A stretch of DNA of 51,583 bases from an archaeon. Its GTDB lineage: Archaea > Asgardarchaeota > Heimdallarchaeia > Heimdallarchaeales > Kariarchaeaceae. Position 1 is the stretch's first letter; each line of letters begins with the position of its first letter. Location: the NCBI GenBank assembly GCA_024280435.1, contig JAJRQD010000161.1:1-51583 (forward strand), given 5' to 3'. The translations under genes and the position numbers were made by a program. The notes under the pieces were generated by a model. The model had not been told where the DNA came from, searched no databases, and saw nothing but the letters and a program-made list of their open reading frames with translations. Of this stretch, positions 25,050 to 32,576 are shown in pieces.

Positions 25050-25961
25050 ATGGCAAAGATTACTATAAAAGATGGTTCTACAATATCCTATCATCTGGAA
25101 GGAGATATATCCAATCCAGTTGTTATTTTTGTAAACGGAAGTATATTCAATTACAAGCAGTTCAATCCGGTACTATTACCTGCATTGAAGAAAATACTTG
25201 GAAAAAATTATTCATATTTACAGTATGATTATGTGGGAATATCAAATTCATCTGAATTAACTGGTGGATTTGATTTCAGTACAATAACACGGCAACATGT
25301 GGAATTGATGGATGCACTTGGAATTGATAAAGCACATCACTTTGGATATTCTAAAGGGTCACTTGTAAGTTTTCTTACTGCTGCAAACTATCCAGACAGA
25401 GTAATTTCAGTAGCAGGATATGGCAACCCAAATTTAGATGTCGCAGATGATGAGATGACAAGAAATGCATTTATCAGAAGAAGACAGGCATTATCATCAA
25501 TCTCAGGAGTATGGGATCAGAAGGTGAATGAATTCAACTATGGCATTCTTTATGATGCTGTATTTCTACCAATGGTATTTCCAGGTAAAACATTGAAAAC
25601 AATATCAATCAAAGAGAAGGTGAAGAATAAAGTGATCAAATCCAAACTGAAACCTATGTTGTGGGATACTAGAATAGATGTACTTGATAAATTGTATCAA
25701 CTATACACAGAGATAATATCAGAGGAAGATCGCAACAGATACATAGAGGAGATGAAGGGTATTAAACAGCCAGTACTGTTATTACACGGTACTAATGATG
25801 AGACAGTTCCATTATCTGCATCTGAGAAACTAGCAGATTGGATTGATGGTGCTAAATTGATAAAAATAAAAGACTACGAGCATACAGCACCTGTACTGGT
25901 TAAAAAGAAGGGAAAATATCTGATGACAGAGTTGGCTAATTTTATAAAATCAATAAAATAG
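25050..25961 (+). CDS. Alpha/beta-hydrolase fold protein
   Basis: A 303-residue hydrolase. The nucleophile elbow is HFGYSKGSLVS (Ser101), the acid is Asp in LLHGTNDETVPL, and the histidine is in DYEHTAPV, completing the catalytic triad. An oxyanion-type motif FVNGSIFNYKQF follows the first strand. The substrate is unknown; the fold includes esterases, C-C hydrolases and haloperoxidase-like enzymes. It starts a run of plus-strand genes (LLM oxidoreductase, lactonase, epimerase) separated by short gaps. Confidence 0.88.
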   Translation: MAKITIKDGSTISYHLEGDISNPVVIFVNGSIFNYKQFNPVLLPALKKILGKNYSYLQYDYVGISNSSELTGGFDFSTITRQHVELMDALGIDKAHHFGYSKGSLVSFLTAANYPDRVISVAGYGNPNLDVADDEMTRNAFIRRRQALSSISGVWDQKVNEFNYGILYDAVFLPMVFPGKTLKTISIKEKVKNKVIKSKLKPMLWDTRIDVLDKLYQLYTEIISEEDRNRYIEEMKGIKQPVLLLHGTNDETVPLSASEKLADWIDGAKLIKIKDYEHTAPVLVKKKGKYLMTELANFIKSIK

Positions 25962-25999
25962 ACCAATAGATATTTCTATTATTAATTTTATAAGCATCT

Positions 26000-26950
26000 A
26001 TGGTTATCAATTATGCAGTACAGATAGAACCACAATTTGGTTATGATTATCAACAGATTTATGATATATGCAATGCAGCTGAGGATAATAACTTCTCACA
26101 TGCGTGGTTCTCAGATCATTTCATGATGACTAGGGATTCCACTGATCTTATCTCCTATGAGGCGTTCTCAGCCATGTTTGCAGCACTATCGAGAACAACA
26201 ACACTGAAAATTGGCTCTCTTGTATTTGGTAATTCATATAGACATCCAACAGTGTTAGCCAAACAGATTGCTTCAATGGATCATTACAGCAATGGAAGAG
26301 TAGAGTTTGGAATTGGATCGGGATGGAAAGAGCTAGAGTATAAAGCCTATGGAATTGATTACCCATCTGCCGGAGTAAGAATAAAGCAGTTATCAGAGGC
26401 AATTGATGTGATAAGAAAATTATGGACTGAGGAGAAGGCAAATTATTCAGGAGAGTATTACAATCTGAAGGATGCAGTATCATTCCCAAAGCCATATCAA
26501 AAGCCATATCCACCTATATGGGTGGGTACAATGGAGGCCAAGAAAAAAATGCTCACTCTTGTAGCAGAGAAGGCAGATGGGATAAATATTGCATGGAGCT
26601 TTGCACCAGATGTATATCAGGAGAAATTACAAAGGATTGATGAATACTGTGATAAATTTGATAGAGATCCAAAGACATTAATGAAAAGCTATGGAGTATG
26701 GACAAGAATCTATGCAGATGAGGATGAGAAGTATAGGATTTGGAAAGATGTGAGCGAGAAGAGAGGCTTCAGCATGGAAGAGGTTGAGAGAAGATATTCT
26801 GGCTCATTACATGGTACTGTGTCTGAGATAATTGAAAAGCTCAAACAATACAAAGCACTTGGAATTGATCACTTTATATTCATGTTTCCAAAGGATAAGG
26901 AGATAGAATCTATGGAAATATTCAATGATAAAATAATTCCAAAGGTATAA
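26000..26950 (+). CDS. LLM-class, F420-type flavin/deazaflavin oxidoreductase
   Basis: A luciferase-like TIM-barrel oxidoreductase of 316 residues. SHAWFSDHFM near the N-terminus, GNSYRHPTVLAKQIASMDHYSNGRVEFGIGSGW in the core, and IWVGTMEAKKKMLTLVAEKADGIN after it are the standard blocks of the F420-dependent branch. Members transfer hydride between F420 and alcohols or sugar phosphates. It lies 51 bp before a 6-phosphogluconolactonase gene, which makes an F420-dependent glucose-6-phosphate dehydrogenase-like role attractive; the G6P-binding residues were not verified. Confidence 0.88.
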   Translation: MVINYAVQIEPQFGYDYQQIYDICNAAEDNNFSHAWFSDHFMMTRDSTDLISYEAFSAMFAALSRTTTLKIGSLVFGNSYRHPTVLAKQIASMDHYSNGRVEFGIGSGWKELEYKAYGIDYPSAGVRIKQLSEAIDVIRKLWTEEKANYSGEYYNLKDAVSFPKPYQKPYPPIWVGTMEAKKKMLTLVAEKADGINIAWSFAPDVYQEKLQRIDEYCDKFDRDPKTLMKSYGVWTRIYADEDEKYRIWKDVSEKRGFSMEEVERRYSGSLHGTVSEIIEKLKQYKALGIDHFIFMFPKDKEIESMEIFNDKIIPKV

Positions 26951-27001
26951 TATACCGGGATAGATAATAAACACTATAAATTGAGAATATTGGAATAATT
27001 T

Positions 27002-27721
27002 GTGAATATAGAAGTCTTTGATAAGGATGAGATTGCACTTGAATGTGCTAAACTAATGATGTCAAGAATTATCAGAGGATTTATCGATAAAGATAGAGTA
27101 GTAATCGCTCTATCCGGTGGAAATACTCCAAAACCGGTATATGTATATCTTGGTAAATATCTAAGATCTGAGGAGATACTTGGAGAGGATAGAGAATTAC
27201 ACATAATACAGGTGGATGAGAGGTTCACCGAGAAGAATAGTGATAGAGCAAATCAAAAAATGATCAGAGATGCATTGAATATTGATAAACTGAAGCATAT
27301 GTATTATCATTTTATACCAATGAGAGATGAGGTTGATAGTATTCAACAAGCGGTGGAACAATACAGAGATACTCTTGAGCAGCTGAAGAGAATCGATGTC
27401 ATTCTTCTGGGAATGGGAGATGATGCACATACTGCATCGTTATTTCCAGAAAATACAGAATATATCAGCTCGTTGAAGAAAGAAGAGACTGTATTATCAG
27501 CTTTTGTCAAAGTACAGAATGAGGATAGAGTATCTCTAACTCCTGCAACAATAAATGATGCAGGGGAGAAGATACTGTTAATCACAGGTGAGAAAAAAGG
27601 AAAAATACTGAAAGAGGCAATAAATTCAGATAATATTCATAAATATCCCATAAAAACAGTCATAGATAATACTATAATCTTTATGGATAGGTCTTGTGAA
27701 GAATCATATATGGGTAATTAA
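27002..27721 (+). CDS. pgl: 6-phosphogluconolactonase (DevB/SOL type)
   Basis: Hydrolyses 6-phosphogluconolactone to 6-phosphogluconate, the second step of the oxidative pentose phosphate pathway. It has VVIALSGGNTPKPVY near the N-terminus, VDERFTEKNSDRANQKMIRDAL in the middle and LGMGDDAHTASLFPENT, all diagnostic of the family. The start is a GTG at 27002. The next gene begins one base after its stop. Archaea mostly lack this pathway, so a full-length gene here is notable; other pathway genes are not visible in the window apart from the possible dehydrogenase upstream. Confidence 0.93.
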   Translation: MNIEVFDKDEIALECAKLMMSRIIRGFIDKDRVVIALSGGNTPKPVYVYLGKYLRSEEILGEDRELHIIQVDERFTEKNSDRANQKMIRDALNIDKLKHMYYHFIPMRDEVDSIQQAVEQYRDTLEQLKRIDVILLGMGDDAHTASLFPENTEYISSLKKEETVLSAFVKVQNEDRVSLTPATINDAGEKILLITGEKKGKILKEAINSDNIHKYPIKTVIDNTIIFMDRSCEESYMGN

Positions 27722-27722
27722 C

Positions 27723-28676
27723 ATGAGGATGATTATATTTGGTGCAACAGGTCTTGTTGGTACTCATATGGTGAATAAATTCAAAGATAGCTATGAACTG
27801 CTTGCAGTGGGTAGAAATGAAAAGAGGTTGAATAAACTGCATAAAATAGGTGTAAACACGCTAAAATTTGATATTACATCAGATTATGATAATTATTCGG
27901 TATTTGATGAATACAATGATTGTGTGGTGATCAATTGTGCAGCAGCAGTAACCGGTGCATCTGAGAATACTCTGAATGATGTGAATATACTTGGAACTGA
28001 GAAAATTATTAGAAAAGTGAATGAATTGAATGCCAGATTGATACATATATCTAGCTACACAATATATGGTGTGAATGGATCAGATTATACAGAAGTTGAT
28101 AAGTTTGATGGTGGCACAAAATATGCAGAGAGCAAGTATATTGCTGAGAAACTAGTAATTGATAACTGTGATAAATGGACGATATTCAGACCTCCATTTA
28201 TTGGAGGACCATTTGATGAGAATGTACTGTATAATTTTTCAGAGAGAATAAAAAAACATAGGATGCCATTAATCGGAGATGGCTATCTCACATATATAGA
28301 TGCCAGAGATATTGCAACCATCACAGAGATTGTACTCACAGATGATAGATCGGTGAAACAGATATACAATATTGCCGGTGAGACAATCAAATTATCAGAA
28401 TTTATAGATCTGCTTGGTGGATTACTAGGAGTTGAGAAACCATATGGGAAGAGATATCCATATTTTTTAATATTCTCAATTGGTAGTATACTTGATTTTA
28501 TTGCCAGAATACGTGGAAAAAACAATGAGAATTCAATATCCCGGTACAGGATAAAAAGTCTTACCTCAGATCGAACTTTGAATACGGAAAAAGTTATAAC
28601 TCAATTCAAGTTCAAACCTGTATACAGTATAAAACAGAGTATTATAGATTGGATAAATGAGACATCGAAATCATAA
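27723..28676 (+). CDS. NAD(P)-dependent epimerase/dehydratase (extended SDR)
   Basis: Rossmann-fold protein with the nucleotide loop GATGLVGTHMV at the N-terminus and the later SSYTIYG and YAESKYIAEKL, which supply the catalytic Ser/Thr and YxxxK. It resembles sterol-dehydrogenase-like and sugar-nucleotide extended SDRs. I chose the ATG at 27723, two bases after the lactonase stop; a GTG at 27696 would only add nine residues within that gene. Its coupling to the lactonase suggests co-expression. The substrate is unknown. Confidence 0.88.
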   Translation: MRMIIFGATGLVGTHMVNKFKDSYELLAVGRNEKRLNKLHKIGVNTLKFDITSDYDNYSVFDEYNDCVVINCAAAVTGASENTLNDVNILGTEKIIRKVNELNARLIHISSYTIYGVNGSDYTEVDKFDGGTKYAESKYIAEKLVIDNCDKWTIFRPPFIGGPFDENVLYNFSERIKKHRMPLIGDGYLTYIDARDIATITEIVLTDDRSVKQIYNIAGETIKLSEFIDLLGGLLGVEKPYGKRYPYFLIFSIGSILDFIARIRGKNNENSISRYRIKSLTSDRTLNTEKVITQFKFKPVYSIKQSIIDWINETSKS

Positions 28677-28710
28677 AATAATTGACTTAATCTAAATTCA
28701 CAATCAGACA

Positions 28711-28740
28711 TATTTATATACCGCCACCTCTATATTTATT
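28711..28740 (+). promoter_or_regulatory. TATA-like region before the coiled-coil/wHTH gene
   Basis: TATTTATATA at 28711-28720 and TATATTTATT at 28731-28740 precede the ATG at 28753. The second is only about 17 bases from the start, the first about 37, so the first would give a short leader. Confidence 0.4.
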
Positions 28741-28752
28741 ATAAGAACGATT

Positions 28753-29469
28753 ATGGAGATTAATCTAATACAACCAATAATTAATTCAGTTATTGATGCC
28801 AATAAGCTCATGAAAAGACATGCAGAGGAAAGATTGAATGTACTCTCTGATTTATTCTCTGAACTGGATGTTTTGATAAATCAAGATGAAAACAGTATTA
28901 ATCTGATTGAAACTACATTTCAAGAGATACATGATATTCATGAGAGTGTAAACAGTACAGCAGATACTAAATTAGATCTTGAATTGATTGCAGTACAAGA
29001 GAAAAAATTGAAATCTATCAATAAAATTATTGGAGAATTGGATGTATTGGAGGAGAACAAAGAATATTTGGAGAAAAGTATTGAAGCAGTAGATAAATCA
29101 ATCGAAGATCGTGATGAATTAATTTCCATTCTTAGTGAATATGTAGAGCTTGAGACTGCATCCAACTATAAAATACTGGCAGAGATCGCAGAGCTTGAGA
29201 ACATACAGTATAATTTTGAGAAATCAATGAATATGTATTCAATGCTATCACGATATGATCCTAGAATACAGACAATAAATATACTTGAGAAGTATCAAAA
29301 CGGTATCTCAAAATATCAGCTGATAAAAATGCTTGATATTTCAGATTATGAGGCTATAAAAATAATAGATGAACTTATTGCACTGAAGATGATAGAGACA
29401 CGGGGTTCCAATACAATCCTGCATTTACCAGGAGAAAAAGTAAATCTCGGATATATTAAATCAATTTAA
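28753..29469 (+). CDS. Coiled-coil protein with C-terminal winged-helix-like domain
   Basis: A 238-residue protein. Residues about 10-165 are nearly continuous coiled coil, rich in Glu, Lys and Leu (for example EVD-like heptads in LVLQEKKLKSINKIIGELDV). Residues 175-235 (NGISKYQLIKMLDISDYEAIKIIDELIALKMIETRGSNTILHL) read as a winged helix with a recognition helix and a short wing. It could be a DNA-binding regulator or a scaffold. No relative with known function is recognised. It lies inside the sugar-enzyme gene run, 76 bp after the epimerase. Confidence 0.65.
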   Translation: MEINLIQPIINSVIDANKLMKRHAEERLNVLSDLFSELDVLINQDENSINLIETTFQEIHDIHESVNSTADTKLDLELIAVQEKKLKSINKIIGELDVLEENKEYLEKSIEAVDKSIEDRDELISILSEYVELETASNYKILAEIAELENIQYNFEKSMNMYSMLSRYDPRIQTINILEKYQNGISKYQLIKMLDISDYEAIKIIDELIALKMIETRGSNTILHLPGEKVNLGYIKSI

Positions 29470-29516
29470 TATGATATTATAAACATAAACAAAAGTAATT
29501 GGAATGTAAATTGAAT

Positions 29517-30293
29517 ATGGACTTTTCTAAAATAAATAATTATATATTTGATTCAGATGGAGTATTACTAGAAGAAGGCAAAATCATTGCAGGTGCATCT
29601 GAGCTTACACGTCATTTGCAAGCTATGGGTAAAAAAATATATATTTTCTCTAATAATTCCACAAAACATCCTGAAACTATGAGAACACATTATGAAGAAT
29701 TCGGGATCTCAGTTGATGGTGTGATCAATTCAGGAATGCTAGTTGTGGATTATCTGAATAAACAGAAAATTGATAATGTATATGTCGTGGGAGAAGATGG
29801 CTTTATTTCACTGTTAAGACAGAATGGAATTGAGCATCATGAAGGTGATGTACAGGCAGTAATTGTAGGAATGGACCGTAATCTCACATATGAAAAGTTA
29901 AGGATTGCCAGTAGAAAAATAATCAATGGAGCAAGATACATAGCCTCAAATCCAGATAATAGCTTTCCAACACCCCGTGGGTTAGAGCCTGGCGCCGGAT
30001 CTATGATTGCAGCAATATCAGCTGCAAGTGCAATAGAGCCTGAAATCATACTAGGAAAGCCCAATACATACGGATACAATTTTATTGTTGATAAATATGG
30101 ATTGAAAAGATCTGAGACGCTAATGATTGGGGATAGATTTGAGACAGATATTTTGGGTGCAATACAATCCAGTATCCACGCACTTGTTATCAATACAGGA
30201 GTAGCAAAAACAAGAGAAAATCCAGGTAAATATGGCGAATATACTGCATCAGTGATAGAGAATTTATCTGAGCTATTAGCTAAAACCAGTTAA
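29517..30293 (+). CDS. HAD-superfamily NagD-like phosphatase
   Basis: HAD hydrolase of the NagD/pNPPase group, 258 residues from the ATG at 29517 (a TTG at 29499 is less likely). Motif I is FDSDGVLLE with the two catalytic aspartates; motif II is in IFSNNSTKHPE; the cap resembles the C2B cap; motif III lysine is in ILGKPNTYGYNFI; motif IV is LMIGDRFETDILGA. Members dephosphorylate sugar phosphates, phosphoglycolate or similar small molecules. It is the last plus-strand gene of this run, converging on the acyl-CoA dehydrogenase seven bases away. Confidence 0.9.
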   Translation: MDFSKINNYIFDSDGVLLEEGKIIAGASELTRHLQAMGKKIYIFSNNSTKHPETMRTHYEEFGISVDGVINSGMLVVDYLNKQKIDNVYVVGEDGFISLLRQNGIEHHEGDVQAVIVGMDRNLTYEKLRIASRKIINGARYIASNPDNSFPTPRGLEPGAGSMIAAISAASAIEPEIILGKPNTYGYNFIVDKYGLKRSETLMIGDRFETDILGAIQSSIHALVINTGVAKTRENPGKYGEYTASVIENLSELLAKTS

Positions 30294-30300
30294 TCTCAAA

Positions 30301-31446
30301 TTATAAACCAAGTGATCGTGCAATCACAAATCTCTGTATCTCATTTGTACCTTCATACAGTAGAGTTGCCTGTACATCTCTATGATATCTCTCCAGTGGT
30401 AATTCCCTACTGAAGCCCATACCACCATGTACTCTGATTGCCTGTGCAGTGATCTCAGATGCTACCTCAGTGGCATATGCCTTGGCAATGCTTGAATTCA
30501 TGGTGTGTTTCATTCCCTGATCTTTCATCCAAGCTGCCTTGTGTGTAACTAATCTTGCTGCCTCCAATTTCATCTGCATCTCTGCAATTTTGAAAGATAC
30601 ACCCTGAAATTTACCAATAGGCCTACCAAACTGTTCTCGTTCCCTGGCATAGGCAATTGCTGCTTTGAATGCAGAATCTGCAATACCCAATGCTTGTGAT
30701 GCGATACCAATCCTACCGGTATCCAGCGATTTCAATGCAATAGCAAGACCTGCACCCAACTCACCTAATCTGTTCTCTTTTGGAATTCTCACATTATCAA
30801 AGAATATTGCACTGGTATGGGAGCCATGTAATCCCATTTTTTTCTCAGCAGGGCCAATCGTCATTATACCGGATTTTATGGCTGATTTCTCCACAATAAA
30901 GGCAGAGATGCCTTTACTACCAAGAGATGCATCCTCAATTGCCATTACAAGAAATATATCTGAATGAAGTGCATTTGTTATCCAAAATTTTGAACCATTA
31001 ATTATGTATTCATCACCATCAATAACAGCAGTGGTTTTCATACCAGATGGATCAGACCCCGCAGTAGGTTCTGTTAGGCAGAAGGCTCCAAGTGTATCAC
31101 CCTCTGCAATTCTAGTTACATATTTTTTCTTCTGCTCATCACTACCCTCTCTCTGTATTGCAAGGCCTACCATTGTAGTTACAGATACGATCACACTGGT
31201 GGAAGCACATGCTTTTGCAATCTCTTCGAGAATTATTGAATAGCTGAGTGTGGAGCTACCCGCACCCCCATATTCTGGATCAAGTAGGCTTCCAAGTAAA
31301 CCCAATTCTGCAAGTTCTGCGATATTTTTCTCTGGAAACAAGGCTTCCTCATCTATCTTGCCTGCTCGATTAACAAATTTATTCTGTACCAATTCACGAA
31401 CCATATCTCTGATCATTGATTCTTCTTCATTAAAATTAAAATCCAT
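30301..31446 (-). CDS. Acyl-CoA dehydrogenase
   Basis: FAD enzyme that introduces the alpha-beta double bond of acyl-CoA, probably short- to medium-chain. Recognised blocks are FCLTEPTAGSDPSGMKTTA (FAD/substrate loop), WITNALHSD, and the C-terminal LLYEGTNEIQRFVIARSLGL. The catalytic base is Glu365 in YEGT, the position used by short-chain (butyryl-type) enzymes. The 381-residue length is standard. No thiolase, enoyl hydratase or electron-transfer flavoprotein lies next to it, so the pathway cannot be judged. Confidence 0.95.
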   Translation of the reverse strand: MDFNFNEEESMIRDMVRELVQNKFVNRAGKIDEEALFPEKNIAELAELGLLGSLLDPEYGGAGSSTLSYSIILEEIAKACASTSVIVSVTTMVGLAIQREGSDEQKKKYVTRIAEGDTLGAFCLTEPTAGSDPSGMKTTAVIDGDEYIINGSKFWITNALHSDIFLVMAIEDASLGSKGISAFIVEKSAIKSGIMTIGPAEKKMGLHGSHTSAIFFDNVRIPKENRLGELGAGLAIALKSLDTGRIGIASQALGIADSAFKAAIAYAREREQFGRPIGKFQGVSFKIAEMQMKLEAARLVTHKAAWMKDQGMKHTMNSSIAKAYATEVASEITAQAIRVHGGMGFSRELPLERYHRDVQATLLYEGTNEIQRFVIARSLGL

Positions 31447-31501
31447 AGAATACTGATTAATAGGGGGATAATTAAAAATTTCTCAATCACTCATTAATAT
31501 T

Positions 31502-31939
31502 TTACCTGTGGAAAGAAGACCTGCTCTTGTTTCTAGTCTCTCTTTGCTCCATTACACTGTATGGTCTTAAATTTATCAATTCACGGTTCAACTCGTTATT
31601 TTTCACCAACTCCCGGATACTCTCAAATAAATCAGGAGAATCCAGGCCCATAGCAAGTAATTCACAAAAACGGGCCAGTACATCTGGATTATAATTCTCT
31701 TTATTACCTTTTTTAATACTTGTCAATGCTTCAATTACCTTATTTCCTGCCTCTATCTCCTCCTCAATCACTTTTATAGTTGGGCGTATGATGGTATTTC
31801 TTGTCTCATTGATTGCAAAAGTTAAACTGGCAACTCTATAAGAATCATCTTTCACATATGTTTTCAGATAAAAAGATGATTTATCAGATGAATCCAATAA
31901 ATTTAGTATCTCAACTAATTTATTATCTGCACTGATCAA
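31502..31939 (-). CDS. Helical protein, possible downstream half of a split or frameshifted gene
   Basis: No family recognised. The roughly 145 residues are helical, with ALTSIKKGNKENYNPDVLARFCELLAMGLDSPDLFESIRELV and a basic C-terminus (QRETRNKSRSSFHR). There is no ATG; the first usable codons are two TTGs at 31942 and 31939, and the second overlaps the upstream stop as TTGA. The same frame stays open upstream through KSEELISYNELL to a stop at about 31975. Adding one T to the T4 run at 31970-31973 would fuse it with the gene at 31936-32256. Whether there are two coupled genes or one broken gene is unresolved. Confidence 0.5.
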   Translation of the reverse strand: MISADNKLVEILNLLDSSDKSSFYLKTYVKDDSYRVASLTFAINETRNTIIRPTIKVIEEEIEAGNKVIEALTSIKKGNKENYNPDVLARFCELLAMGLDSPDLFESIRELVKNNELNRELINLRPYSVMEQRETRNKSRSSFHR

Positions 31940-32256
31940 CAACTCATTATAACTGATAAGCTCCTCAGATTTTCATGTATAGAATTTATAATCTGTATTT
32001 TGAATTCAGATATTTTTGTACTTGAGGTACTAACTTCTCCTGAAAAAAGAGATTTACCAAGTTTGTTACTTTTTACAAATCTCACTGTATTTGTGAAATG
32101 CAGGTTCATTGCAAGGCTGGTGAATAATTGCAAATATTCAGATCGGGTTGTGAAAAAAGTAGACGGGGCATTCTCACTATCAAAAATAGATATAAGATCT
32201 GAATTAACTTCTTCCAGTACAGATACTGTATTTGATATTGTATCCAAATTATTCAT
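31936..32256 (-). CDS. Small helical protein, possible upstream half of the same gene
   Basis: No family recognised. The 106 residues are helical with polar heptads (TISNTVSVLEEVNSDLISIF and STKISEFKIQIINSIHENL). The ATG at 32256 is preferred to a GTG at 32265, because a TATA-like stretch (about 32283-32293) lies about 30 bases before it. The last residues SVIMSC look unlike the rest, whereas the alternative frame continues in the same helical style, which favours a frameshift near 31970-31973. Confidence 0.5.
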   Translation of the reverse strand: MNNLDTISNTVSVLEEVNSDLISIFDSENAPSTFFTTRSEYLQLFTSLAMNLHFTNTVRFVKSNKLGKSLFSGEVSTSSTKISEFKIQIINSIHENLRSLSVIMSC

Positions 32257-32265
32257 ATCTTGCAC

Positions 32266-32576
32266 GATAGTTACCTCTTATTAACTAATATAATACTATT
32301 TGATAAACCTATCATTTAGAAAAAATATTATTGTCATTTAATGAGCAGACTATATCTAGAAGATATGTGTAGTGGATTAGTATATAAAATCTCATCAAAC
32401 GTGGGAAAAAATTCCATCTTAAGATACATGAAAGAGTAAATTTACCAAACTCAAGTACTTTTATACTAATACCGATTTTTATAAAGTTTAGACCTAATGC
32501 AAAAAGCGGAGTATCTACCGAGTAGGTTAAAAATAAACCTAAGAAAATCAGATTAGTATCGGAGATAAAGAAATCA
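32266..32576. other. Intergenic region with promoter of the CBM9-like gene
   Basis: No gene seen in 311 bp. TTTATAAAG at 32478-32486 is a good TATA box on the plus strand and predicts transcription from about 32508, leaving a leader of about 70 bases. The leader contains a hairpin TAGGTT (32523-32528) and AACCTA (32536-32541). The minus-strand promoter of the small helical gene is at the left end. Confidence 0.45.

Noticed and set aside
27696-27722. Longer epimerase starting at a GTG inside pgl.
   Set aside because: The ATG at 27723 directly starts the Rossmann motif (MRMIIFGATG), and no family member needs the extra nine residues.
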